Shown: piece after piece, positions 43,149 through 51,536 of the stretch
Layout: each line of letters opens with the position of its first letter
Numbering within the stretch: the first letter of the stretch is position 1
Origin: JAEUMG01 sp046349315
GTDB lineage: Bacteria; Pseudomonadota; Alphaproteobacteria; Rhizobiales; Aestuariivirgaceae
NCBI GenBank assembly: GCA_046349315.1
Contig: JAXMCQ010000004.1
Location: 219,833 to 283,832, forward strand
DNA: 64,000 bases
Direction: 5' to 3'
Translations under genes and position numbers: made by a program
The notes under the pieces: generated by a model
Database searches by the model: none
Told to the model about the DNA's origin: nothing
The model's input: only the letters and a program-made list of their open reading frames with translations

Positions 43149-44333
43149 ATGTCGAAGGCAGGTTCAAAGAAATTTCGCTTAACACGCCGCAAGGCGCTGC
43201 AGGTTGGCGGCCTCGGAGCCGTGGGCTCGCTGGTGCTCGGAAAAGCAGGGCCTTTCATCAGCAAGGCGGAGGCGGCAACGCCCACACTCCGGCTCCTGAT
43301 GTGGCAGCCTTACGCCATCAAGGAAACGATCGAGGCTTTTGAAACCAAATTCAACGCGAAATTCTCACCGACCTTTTTTGACGGCAATTCAGAGGCCTTT
43401 AACAAGCTCAAAGTCGGTGGCACCAAAGATTTCGATATGGTGATGGCGGATGGTTTCTGGCCCCGCCTCTATTTCCGCCAAGGACTGACCAAAGCGGTCG
43501 ACTATTCCAAGATTCCAAACATCAGCGGCGTGTTCCCGGACTTTTTGCCGGACCACTTCAAGCTCCTGGCCACCGAAGATGGTAAGAGCAACGTGGCTGC
43601 GCCCAATTGCTGGGGCGGCTATGGCATTACCGTCAATACGAACCAGGTTGCCAAGGAAGACATTGGCTCAATCGAGCTGTTGCTCAATCCAAAATATGCT
43701 GGCCACTTGTCGACGAACTCCCGCTTTGAGGAGAATATCGCCCTTATGGGCATTCTCGCCGCTTACAAGCTTGGGACGATGAATGGACCGCGGCCGGACG
43801 GAAAGCCTTTCAATCCCTATCAATTGACCGATGAGGAACTTGCGGAAACCAAGCGTCTCCTGATCGAACAGAAGAAGCTGCTTCTTACTCGATATCAGGA
43901 CTATGATGCGCTCGATCGTTTGATGCGTGCCAAGTCGGTCTGGGCCGCTCCGGAATTCGCTGAAACCTATCGCCATCTCACCGTGCTCAAGCAGGAAGGA
44001 AAAATCGACTTCACAGTCGAACATGTGCTGAAGCCGAAGGAGGGTGGGCTGGGCTGGGTCGATACCTGGATGATCAGTTCCGAAGCCGACCCGGAGCGGA
44101 CGGAGCTTGCGCATAATTGGATCAATCTCTTTTTGGAGAAGGATAATTATGTGAAAGTGGTGCGCTCAACAGGCTATGGTGGTGTGGTCGATCTACGCTC
44201 ATTGATGACGCCGGAGGAAATTGAGCTCTATTTCCAGAATCGCAGCGCTGATGCGAGCCAGCTTCACATGTTCGACCAGCCCTCTTCGCCGGAAAAGTGG
44301 GAGAGGATTTGGTCAGAAGTCGAGGCGTCTTAA
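43149..44333 (+). CDS. ABC transporter substrate-binding protein, polyamine type, Tat-exported
   Basis: Binding protein of 394 aa. ATG 43149 follows GGGAGAAAGGA; the upstream in-frame ATG at 43086 adds leader sequence only. The N-terminus carries a twin-arginine signal (RLTRRKALQVGG) followed by a hydrophobic stretch and AEAA. The mature part begins TLRLLMWQPYAIKETIEAF, a PotD-like start. It is followed by ATPase and two permease genes, so the importer is complete. Tat export is unusual for the family and may indicate folding before export. The substrate is probably the sugar or polyol used by the divergent operon. Confidence 0.88.
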   Translation: MSKAGSKKFRLTRRKALQVGGLGAVGSLVLGKAGPFISKAEAATPTLRLLMWQPYAIKETIEAFETKFNAKFSPTFFDGNSEAFNKLKVGGTKDFDMVMADGFWPRLYFRQGLTKAVDYSKIPNISGVFPDFLPDHFKLLATEDGKSNVAAPNCWGGYGITVNTNQVAKEDIGSIELLLNPKYAGHLSTNSRFEENIALMGILAAYKLGTMNGPRPDGKPFNPYQLTDEELAETKRLLIEQKKLLLTRYQDYDALDRLMRAKSVWAAPEFAETYRHLTVLKQEGKIDFTVEHVLKPKEGGLGWVDTWMISSEADPERTELAHNWINLFLEKDNYVKVVRSTGYGGVVDLRSLMTPEEIELYFQNRSADASQLHMFDQPSSPEKWERIWSEVEAS

Positions 44334-44374
44334 GCAACGCCAAGATTGCAGGACTGTACGAGCAAGGAGAAGCG

Positions 44375-45475
44375 ATGTCGGCGGCTAGTTCACAAACAGC
44401 GTCGTTGTCGCTTCAATCCGTTAGCAAGCACTTCGGCCAGGTCCGGGCGGTCGACGGCGTCGATCTTGACATAAGGCAGGACGAATTCTTCGCGCTCCTG
44501 GGTCCCAGCGGGTCCGGAAAGACCACGCTCCTGCGAATCATCGCCGGCTTGGAACGGCCCAATACCGGGCGCGTGCTTGTCCAGGGCAAGGATGTAACCA
44601 CACTGCCGCCCTATCGGCGGCATATCGGCATGGTGTTCCAAAACTTCCTCCTCTTTCCCCATAAGACGGTTGCTGAGAACATCATATTCCCTTTGCGCAT
44701 GCAGCGTGTGGGGCGTGCCGAACGTGATGAGCGGCTTGCTTGGACTATCCAGCTTCTACGATTGGAGGGTTTGTCCGGTCGCTATCCCAATGAACTGTCG
44801 GGTGGTCAGCAGCAGCGCGTCTCGCTCGCTCGTGGGTTGATTTCGCGACCGGCATTATTGTTGCTGGACGAACCGCTGGCCAATCTCGATCGCGAATTGC
44901 GTGCCGAAATGGAGGTGGAGATTCGGCGCTATCAGAAGCAGCTCAATATTCCATTTGTCTATGTGACGCATAACCAAGAAGAAGCCCTGACGATGAGCGA
45001 TAGAATCGCGGTCATGCGTAACGGGGTGTTCGAGCAGGTCGGCGCGAGGGCAGAAGTCTACCAGAAGCCCGCTACAGCCTTCGTCGCTGCCTTTGTGGGC
45101 CAGTCCAACCATCTCAACGGCGTTATCGAGAAAGTCGAAAGCGATTTGGCCCTCATGAATTGGCGTGGCCAGGTTCTGGCCGTTCCCAAGCGTGAAGCTG
45201 TCTCTGCCGGCGATTCCATGCGTTTCTCCATCAAATATGAGGATGTGCAAATCATCTCGGCGGGTGGTGGGATCAACGGACACGCTGGACAGAACTGCGT
45301 GCCCGGCCGGCTTCGGGACATTATCTTCAAGGGTCAGACGGCCAACTATATCGTGCAACTTGCCGACAATACCGAAATCGTCGCCAGCCGGTCTCCTCGC
45401 GATGTCCAAATCAATATCGGCGAGGATGTGTTAGCGGTTTGGCCGAGGACTGCCGGCATGGGCTTTCGCACGTGA
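44375..45475 (+). CDS. ABC transporter ATP-binding protein (PotA-like)
   Basis: ATPase of 366 aa. The start ATG 44375 (MSAASSQTASL) sits behind AAGGAGAAGC. Walker A GPSGSGKTT, Q-loop FQNFLLFPH, signature LSGGQQQR, Walker B LLLLDEPLANLD and VTHNQEEA are present, followed by a TOBE domain with WRGQVLAVPKRE. It overlaps the next permease start by four bases (GTGA). It is paralogous to the ATPase at 5243-6271, in a different gene order. Confidence 0.92.
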   Translation: MSAASSQTASLSLQSVSKHFGQVRAVDGVDLDIRQDEFFALLGPSGSGKTTLLRIIAGLERPNTGRVLVQGKDVTTLPPYRRHIGMVFQNFLLFPHKTVAENIIFPLRMQRVGRAERDERLAWTIQLLRLEGLSGRYPNELSGGQQQRVSLARGLISRPALLLLDEPLANLDRELRAEMEVEIRRYQKQLNIPFVYVTHNQEEALTMSDRIAVMRNGVFEQVGARAEVYQKPATAFVAAFVGQSNHLNGVIEKVESDLALMNWRGQVLAVPKREAVSAGDSMRFSIKYEDVQIISAGGGINGHAGQNCVPGRLRDIIFKGQTANYIVQLADNTEIVASRSPRDVQINIGEDVLAVWPRTAGMGFRT

Positions 45476-46374
45476 CGACGGCAGTGACGCCTAGCTTCGG
45501 AAAAACCTCCAGCGAATGGCGCCTCAGCCCATTCTATCTCCTCGTCGGCCCCGGCGTTGTGTTTTTGGTCATAACGCTCCTTTTGCCGCTCTGCGCTGTT
45601 GTCGTCTTCAGCTTTTGGCGCACGGAGAGCTACGAGCTATACCGGGACTGGAATCTCGAAAACTACAGAGTACTCTTCACCGAATCCGCCTATCGAACCT
45701 TTCTGTTCCGATCCTTCATCGGCGCTCTGGTCACGTCTATCATCTGTCTCCTATTTGCGTGGCCAGTAGCTTATTACATCGCGCGCCATGGTGGGCGCTA
45801 TCGACTATTGTTGGTCCTCATGCTGGCGGCGCCGTTCTTCACAGGCGTGATTCTTCGTATTGCCGCCTTGCAGGGCATCCTTGGACCTGGCGGTGTCGTC
45901 AACATGGCGCTCGGCATGTTCGGCTATCAGCCGATAGGAGCCCTCATGTACACGCCGACCGCCGCCGCCTTGGGGCATGTCTATCTCTTCATCCCTTTCA
46001 TGGTGACTGCGATTTATCTGTCTCTCGTCAACTTCGATTTTGCCCTGCTTGAAACGGCGAAGGTCAATGGTGCAAGTCCGTGGCGCGCCTTTATCGAGGT
46101 GACATGGCCGCTCAACTGGGTTGGCACCGCGATTGGAACAATCCTTGTCTTTATTCCGTGCCTGGCGTCGGCCGTGACCCCGCGCTTTCTGGGCGGCCCG
46201 AATTCCACCTCGATCGGCATGAGTCTCGCGCAGCAGTTTGGTGAAACGGGAACCTGGGCGCTTGGCTCGGCGATGAGCGTCGTCCTCTTTGCCGTTTCTT
46301 TCCTTGTAACCGTGGCCATGGGCCTAACCATCAGGCCGAAGCGGAGCGGGCTAACACGACCGCGGACAGGATGA
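45472..46374 (+). CDS. ABC transporter permease (PotB-like)
   Basis: Inner-membrane permease, 300 aa, initiated at GTG 45472 overlapping the ATPase stop. The first helix begins FYLLVGPGVVFLVITLLLPL. The EAA-type loop reads LLETAKVNGASPWRAFIEV and is followed by TWPLNW. Six hydrophobic segments are apparent. It forms the transmembrane pore with the permease downstream, which it overlaps by four bases (ATGA). Confidence 0.88.
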   Translation: MTTAVTPSFGKTSSEWRLSPFYLLVGPGVVFLVITLLLPLCAVVVFSFWRTESYELYRDWNLENYRVLFTESAYRTFLFRSFIGALVTSIICLLFAWPVAYYIARHGGRYRLLLVLMLAAPFFTGVILRIAALQGILGPGGVVNMALGMFGYQPIGALMYTPTAAALGHVYLFIPFMVTAIYLSLVNFDFALLETAKVNGASPWRAFIEVTWPLNWVGTAIGTILVFIPCLASAVTPRFLGGPNSTSIGMSLAQQFGETGTWALGSAMSVVLFAVSFLVTVAMGLTIRPKRSGLTRPRTG

Positions 46375-47192
46375 TAGGGGTAGGGGGGGCCGGCGAAAAG
46401 TTGCGACGGTGGGCCATGGCTGGCCTGCTCGTCTTTCTCTACGTCTTCCTCTATGCGCCAATCGCCTATGTCATCTACGCCTCGTTTTCGGAAGATATCG
46501 TCTGGCCCTTTCCGCCGAGCTTCACGCTTCTGGCCTATGAAGATCTGTTTGACAATTCGCTCTACTCCGATGCCTTGCTCAACAGTCTCACGCTCGGCAT
46601 TGGCAGCGGCATACTGTCCACATTGATCGCTACGGCCGCAGTCATCGGGATCCTGCGTTTTCCGACACGTCACCGAACGGCTGCGCTTATCATTTTTCTC
46701 GCCCCGCTATTCGTGGCCGAACTGCTGATCGGCATATCATCGCTTGCCTTCAACGCGCGCGTTCTGGGGCTTCCAGGCAATATGTTTTCAGCGATCGCTG
46801 CGAACGCCGTTGAAGGCGTTGCTTTCTCGTTTCTCATCGTCCTGGCGCAGCTCGTGCGCTATGATTGGTCGATGGATGATGCGGCTATGGTATTCGGCGC
46901 AACGCCGATGCGATGCTTCTGGGAGGTGACACTGCCGACAATATGGCCCAGCGTGCTCGGGGCCTTTCTCATTAGCTTCATTCTCGCCTTCAACAATCTC
47001 GAGATATCCTTCTACAATCTCGGCGCCATTCCCACGCTCCCCTCGGTGGCATGGGGATCGCTCCGCTTCGGTTTAGGGCCGGAATTATTTGCTCTAGCCG
47101 CGCTGACGAACGCCTTCGTTTTCGTGATTTTCGCCATTATGTATGGGCTTATGAAAACCGGGCTGGTGCGTTTCGGCTACCGCGGTGGCTAG
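46371..47192 (+). CDS. ABC transporter permease (PotC-like)
   Basis: Second inner-membrane permease, 273 aa. Hydrophobic segments include MAGLLVFLYVFLYAPIAYVI near the N-terminus; the coupling loop reads DDAAMVFGATPMRCFWEVTL. It overlaps the upstream permease (ATGA) and is followed after 23 bases by the SDR gene, whose ribosome-binding site is GGGGGAAGG. The importer therefore appears complete and shares a transcript with an oxidoreductase. Confidence 0.88.
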   Translation: MIGVGGAGEKLRRWAMAGLLVFLYVFLYAPIAYVIYASFSEDIVWPFPPSFTLLAYEDLFDNSLYSDALLNSLTLGIGSGILSTLIATAAVIGILRFPTRHRTAALIIFLAPLFVAELLIGISSLAFNARVLGLPGNMFSAIAANAVEGVAFSFLIVLAQLVRYDWSMDDAAMVFGATPMRCFWEVTLPTIWPSVLGAFLISFILAFNNLEISFYNLGAIPTLPSVAWGSLRFGLGPELFALAALTNAFVFVIFAIMYGLMKTGLVRFGYRGG

Positions 47193-47215
47193 TATTATTC
47201 GGGGGAAGGTCAGCC

Positions 47216-47974
47216 ATGAATCTGCCGGTCTATGATTTCAAAGGGAAAGCCGCGGTCGTAACCGGAGCAGGGGGCGGCATGGGGGAAGCCATCGCTATAG
47301 CACTGGCAAAGATGGGCGCGGCCGTTACGGCCATCGATGTGAAATCGTGCCCTGCCAGTCTCTCAGGGTTGCCGAACGTGACTTTTGCGCAAGGCGATCT
47401 GCGCGATCAGGCCTTTGTCGAGAAGACGGTCGGTGCAGCATTCGATCGTTCAGGCCGTCTCGATTATCTCGCCAATGTCGCGGGGGTCTTGCTGTTCGGC
47501 CGCGACAAATCTCTCTTGGACATGGATCTTGCAGTCTGGGACGATGTGCTCAACATCAATCTGCGGAGCATCGTGCTCACCAGCCGGGCCGCCGCGCCGC
47601 TCATGCGCCGCAGCGGTGGCGGTTCCATGGTGCATTTTTCAACGATCCAATGGATGCGCGGCGATCTCAAGCCGCAGGACGCCTATCAGGCGTCGAAGGC
47701 GGCTGTTTCAGCCGTCTCGCGGTCATTGGCGATGCAATTGGCCGCAGAGAATATCCGGTCCAATACCATCTGCCCAGGCCCGACACTTACCCCCTTGCAG
47801 GCACGGTGGGATACCAAGGAAGTTCGCCAGCAGGTCGCCGAATATGTTCCGCTTGGGCGGATCGGCACGGCCGAGGACATGGCCAATGCAGCCCTGTTTC
47901 TGCTCTCCGATGCGGCAAGCTTCATTACCGGCATCGACCTCGTCGTCGATGGCGGGGTCTTATTAAGAAATTGA
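47216..47974 (+). CDS. Short-chain dehydrogenase/reductase
   Basis: Classical SDR of 252 aa from ATG 47216 behind GGGGGAAGG. TGAGGGMG at the cofactor site, ANVAGVLL in place of the usual NNAG, and active-site YQASK with VHFST upstream. The C-terminus TGIDLVVDGGVLL is complete. As the last gene of the transporter operon it probably oxidises the imported polyol or sugar before phosphorylation by the FGGY kinase. Confidence 0.88.
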   Translation: MNLPVYDFKGKAAVVTGAGGGMGEAIAIALAKMGAAVTAIDVKSCPASLSGLPNVTFAQGDLRDQAFVEKTVGAAFDRSGRLDYLANVAGVLLFGRDKSLLDMDLAVWDDVLNINLRSIVLTSRAAAPLMRRSGGGSMVHFSTIQWMRGDLKPQDAYQASKAAVSAVSRSLAMQLAAENIRSNTICPGPTLTPLQARWDTKEVRQQVAEYVPLGRIGTAEDMANAALFLLSDAASFITGIDLVVDGGVLLRN

Positions 47975-48012
47975 GCAAATCCCACCGCCAACAACCCATT
48001 TGCGAAGGTAAT

Positions 48013-48036
48013 TCAAGACCTATATTGAGGTCTTGA
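48013..48036. promoter_or_regulatory. Inverted repeat upstream of the fucose synthase gene
   Basis: TCAAGACCT (48013-48021) and AGGTCTTGA (48028-48036) form a perfect 9-bp inverted repeat with a 6-base spacer. It lies between the SDR stop and the next start at 48044. No T-run follows, so it is either an operator or a weak terminator of the upstream operon. Confidence 0.4.
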
Positions 48037-48043
48037 TTAGGGG

Positions 48044-49021
48044 TTGGTCTTGGACAGTTCCGAAAGTACCGCAGCGTCCTTGGAGCGAATTTTTCCTCTT
48101 GCTCGAAAGCGCGTCTTCGTCGCCGGTCATCGTGGGATGGTCGGCGCTGCGTTGGCTCGGCGCCTTGCGAGCGAAGATTGTGAGATATTGACCGCTGATC
48201 GCGCCGAACTCGATTTGCGGGATCAAGCCCAGACGAACCTCTGGTTTGCACGCCACCGACCGCAAGTCGTCTTCCTGGCTGCGGCTAAGGTGGGGGGAAT
48301 TCTCGCAAACAATACATTTCGCGCCGATTTCATTTACGACAATCTTGCAATCGCGACGAACGCCATACATGCGTCTCATGCAGCGGACGTCGAGAAGCTC
48401 ATCTTCCTTGGCTCGACCTGCATCTATCCGCGTCTTGCCGATCAGCCGATGCGCGAGGAGGCACTCCTCACCGGGCCGTTGGAAGCAACAAACGAACCTT
48501 ATGCCATAGCCAAAATCGCCGGAATCAAGCTCGCCGAGGCCTATCGTGACCAGTATGGCGCGGACTTCATATCCGTCATGCCCACGAATCTCTATGGACC
48601 GGGCGATAATTATCATCCCGATCACAGCCATGTCGTCGCGGCGCTCATTCGCCGGTTCCACGAAGCAAAGGTCAATCGCGCTTCAGAAGTCGTCGTCTGG
48701 GGAACCGGTACGCCGCGGCGTGAATTCCTCTATGTCGACGATCTGGCGGACGCCTGTGTCTTTCTCGCCAAAGCCTATTCGCAGCGCGAAATCATCAATG
48801 TCGGATATGGCGAGGATGTCACCATTGCAGAGCTCGCCTGGCGAATCGCGAAAGTGGTGGGATTTGAGGGTCCGATCGTTCAGGACCGATCGCGGCCGGA
48901 CGGAACTCCCCGAAAACTCGTCGATGTCTCGAAGCTGCAGAGCCTTGGCTGGCGGCCACGTGTGTCCCTCGACGAAGGACTTCCGCGTGCCTATCAGGAT
49001 TTTCTTGTCAATCGGCGTTGA
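48044..49021 (+). CDS. fcl: GDP-L-fucose synthase
   Basis: NADPH-dependent epimerase/reductase of 325 aa making GDP-L-fucose from GDP-4-keto-6-deoxymannose, a precursor for exopolysaccharide. The cofactor motif GHRGMVG, the catalytic serine block GSTCIYP and YAIAKIAG (YxxxK) are present, as are NLYGPGDNY and GTGTPRREFLYVDDLA. The start is taken as TTG 48044; another TTG at 48050 is possible. The TGA stop at 49019-49021 overlaps the predicted left end of an IS21 element, so the very C-terminus may be new. No gmd gene is in this window. Confidence 0.9.
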   Translation: MVLDSSESTAASLERIFPLARKRVFVAGHRGMVGAALARRLASEDCEILTADRAELDLRDQAQTNLWFARHRPQVVFLAAAKVGGILANNTFRADFIYDNLAIATNAIHASHAADVEKLIFLGSTCIYPRLADQPMREEALLTGPLEATNEPYAIAKIAGIKLAEAYRDQYGADFISVMPTNLYGPGDNYHPDHSHVVAALIRRFHEAKVNRASEVVVWGTGTPRREFLYVDDLADACVFLAKAYSQREIINVGYGEDVTIAELAWRIAKVVGFEGPIVQDRSRPDGTPRKLVDVSKLQSLGWRPRVSLDEGLPRAYQDFLVNRR

Positions 49022-49151
49022 AGTTTGACCCCTTATCGGCGCCCAATAGTGACCCCGTGTATGTGTGGCTTTTGGGGCGCCCGGAGGCGATGCGCGGAGC
49101 CATCGGCGTAGCGCAGTCGCATCGCCGGAGGGCGCTTTGAGGGATTGAGCT

Positions 49152-49880
49152 TCAGGCCCGACTTTTCAGGCGCCAGCTTTCATTGCCGGTTTCGACGATG
49201 TCGCAATGATGAGTAAGACGATCGAGCAGCGCGGTGGTCATTTTGGCGTCGCCGAACACGCTCGGCCATTCGCCGAAGGCGAGATTGGTGGTGACAATGA
49301 TCGAGGTTCGCTCATAGAGCCGACTGACCAGGTGGAAGAGAAGCTGGCCGCCGGACTGGGCGAAGGGTAGATAGCCGAGCTCATCGAGGATGACGAAGTC
49401 CATACGGGTCAGGTGATCGGCAAGCCGGCCCTGACGGCCATTCCGGCTTTCCGTCTCGAGCCGGTTGACGAGATCGACGACTGTGTAGAATCGCCCGCGT
49501 GCACCGGCGCGGATGCAGCTTCGGGCAATGGCGATGGCAAGATGGGTTTTGCCGGTACCTGTGCCGCCTACCAGCACGATATTACGCTGCTGAGCAATGA
49601 AGTTGCCGCCGGCGAGATCGGTCACGAGAGTCTGATTGACCGGGGTTCCGTCGAACACGAAGCCATCGAGGTCCTTGGCGAGGGGAAGCTTGGCAATGGT
49701 GAGCTGGTATTTGATCGAGCGGGCCTGCTTCTCCCTGATCTCGGCCTTGAGCAGATCGGCGACGATGTGCTGGGGCTCATGCTGGCGCTTGATGGCGGTG
49801 GCCATGATCTCGTCGAAGGCGGCTTTCATGCCGTAGAGGCCAAGTTCGCCCATGAGATCGAAGAGTTGGGATCGTTCCAT
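49152..49880 (-). CDS. istB: IS21-family helper ATPase IstB
   Basis: AAA+ helper of 242 aa beginning MERSQLFDLMGELGLYGMKA. Walker A GGTGTGKTH, Walker B FVILDELGYLPFA and sensor blocks SIIVTTNLAFGEW and LLDRLTHHCDIV are intact. The start overlaps the istA stop (TGATG). The protein differs clearly from the IstB at 21967-22749, so the two IS21 elements are separate acquisitions. Confidence 0.92.
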   Translation of the reverse strand: MERSQLFDLMGELGLYGMKAAFDEIMATAIKRQHEPQHIVADLLKAEIREKQARSIKYQLTIAKLPLAKDLDGFVFDGTPVNQTLVTDLAGGNFIAQQRNIVLVGGTGTGKTHLAIAIARSCIRAGARGRFYTVVDLVNRLETESRNGRQGRLADHLTRMDFVILDELGYLPFAQSGGQLLFHLVSRLYERTSIIVTTNLAFGEWPSVFGDAKMTTALLDRLTHHCDIVETGNESWRLKSRA

Positions 49881-51379
49881 CACAGCGTTCTCCTCAGAGT
49901 GTCGTAGCGGGCGCAATCGGCGGCAGGCGGGTGATTCAGCATCAGCGCGGCCGGAGTTTGGATAGTGATGGGAGGACCAGGATCGCGCCGGCGGGCGAGG
50001 ATATTGAGGACGACATCGGCGGAGTGGACACCCTGGCTGAGGGCTTCGCTGCAGGCCGCTTCAACCGCTGCCAGTCCGTCCGTAAGCACGGTGGTGAGGA
50101 TATCGACCATCTGGCGATTGCCATCGTGCTGGCCAGCAAGTTTGCGCCTGATACGCTCCATGGCGGCCGGCAGCAGCCAGTCCTTGAAGGGTGCGCCATT
50201 GCGAAGAGCACCGGGCTTGCGAACCAGCACCGGCACATAATGCCAAGGGTTGTAGTTCGTCTCGTTACGGCCGAAGGAACGGCGATGCTCGGCGACAATC
50301 CGCCCGTCCTGGCGGATGACGATGCGCTCAGCATAGGCCTGGATCTCGACCGGACGCCCGACGGCGCTCGCTGAGACCGAGTATTTATTGTTATCGAAGC
50401 GAACCAGGCAGGTCTTCGACACCGATGCCGGCACCGTGTGGAAGCCATCGAAGCGGCCGGCATAGGGAACAAGCTTCGGCCGTTCCGTCTCGAATGCTTC
50501 CCAGATCGTCTGGTCCGCAAGCTCGGGATGACGATGGGCCTTGGCGTAGGCAATGCACTGATCGAGCAGCCAGGCGTTCAACTCATCGAGGGTCTTGAAT
50601 CGCAGCCGCGGCGTGAAGAAGCGTTCACGCACCAGCCCGACCTGATTCTCGACCTGCCCCTTCTCCCAGCCGGAAGCTGGGGTGCAGGCCACCGGCTCGA
50701 CGAGATAGTGGCTGCACATTTGCAGGAAGCGGCGATTATAGAGGCGATCCCTGCCGACAAAGACCGTCTCCACCGCAGTCTTCATGTTGTCGTAGATGCC
50801 GCGCTGGCAGGCGCCCTTGAAGAAGCTGAACGCCCGGTCATGAGCGTCAAATACCATCTCCTGCGTCTCGCGCGGATAGGCCCTAACGTACGGCATGCGA
50901 CTGTGGCACAGCCGCAGATGAGCGACCTTCACGGTGACCGTCACGCCGGCAAGCAGGACCACTTCGTGGCTCCAGTCGAACTGGTAGGCTTCGCCTGGCG
51001 CAAAACTCAGCGGCACATAGGCTGCAGCCGTCGATTGCCCGTGCGTCTTGCCCCACATCCGGGCGTAGCGGCGCACCGCGTCATAGCCACCTTCGTAACC
51101 TCGTCCGCGCAGGGCCTCGAAGATGCGGATCAGCGTCAGTTGCTCACGCGCAGGCTTGGCGGCATTGCTGGTCAGCAAATCCTCAAGCGTCGCCGTCCAC
51201 CGACCCAGCTTCGGCCGCGGCTGTACGCTGCGCTCGTATTCGAAGGAGGTCTCGCCCGATCGCAGCACCTTGCGGACCGTGTTGCGCGACACCTTCAGGT
51301 CCCGCGCAATCTCCCTGATGGTCTTGCCCTTGAGCAGATGTTCGCGCCGAATCCGGCCGATCGTCTCCACAGTCAGCAT
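49880..51379 (-). CDS. istA: IS21-family transposase IstA
   Basis: Complete transposase of 499 aa. N-terminal HTH (KTIREIARDLKVSRNTVRKV), DDE core with YQFDWSHEVV and GIYDNMK, and a C-terminal beta/helical region with VRFDNNKYSV. Length is normal and no frameshift is visible, so the element could be active. istB follows directly. Confidence 0.92.
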   Translation of the reverse strand: MLTVETIGRIRREHLLKGKTIREIARDLKVSRNTVRKVLRSGETSFEYERSVQPRPKLGRWTATLEDLLTSNAAKPAREQLTLIRIFEALRGRGYEGGYDAVRRYARMWGKTHGQSTAAAYVPLSFAPGEAYQFDWSHEVVLLAGVTVTVKVAHLRLCHSRMPYVRAYPRETQEMVFDAHDRAFSFFKGACQRGIYDNMKTAVETVFVGRDRLYNRRFLQMCSHYLVEPVACTPASGWEKGQVENQVGLVRERFFTPRLRFKTLDELNAWLLDQCIAYAKAHRHPELADQTIWEAFETERPKLVPYAGRFDGFHTVPASVSKTCLVRFDNNKYSVSASAVGRPVEIQAYAERIVIRQDGRIVAEHRRSFGRNETNYNPWHYVPVLVRKPGALRNGAPFKDWLLPAAMERIRRKLAGQHDGNRQMVDILTTVLTDGLAAVEAACSEALSQGVHSADVVLNILARRRDPGPPITIQTPAALMLNHPPAADCARYDTLRRTL

Positions 51380-51536
51380 TCCCCCTCGCTGCTCGCTTTC
51401 GAATCAAAGCAAACAGCGCAACAGGCCAAACCTCAGGGGGTCAAATTTGGACGCCGATCCCCCGCATCAGGGGGTCAAAATTGCATGCCTAATCACAATT
51501 TTCTCACACGACCTGGATAGGGACCAAAAAAGCAAG

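Larger units (their letters stand above)
49019..51485 (-). mobile_element. IS21-family insertion sequence, apparently intact
   Basis: The element has the istA-istB gene pair and related ends with repeated TTTGACCCC blocks. The left end reads TGAAGTTTGACCCC, then ATCGGCGCCCAA and TGACCCC. The right end, on the other strand, reads TGCAATTTTGACCCC, then ATCGGCGTCCAA and TTGACCCC. The TG...CA termini place it at about 49019-51485. It separates the fucose synthase gene from the exopolysaccharide operon. Target duplications could not be recognised. Confidence 0.8.
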
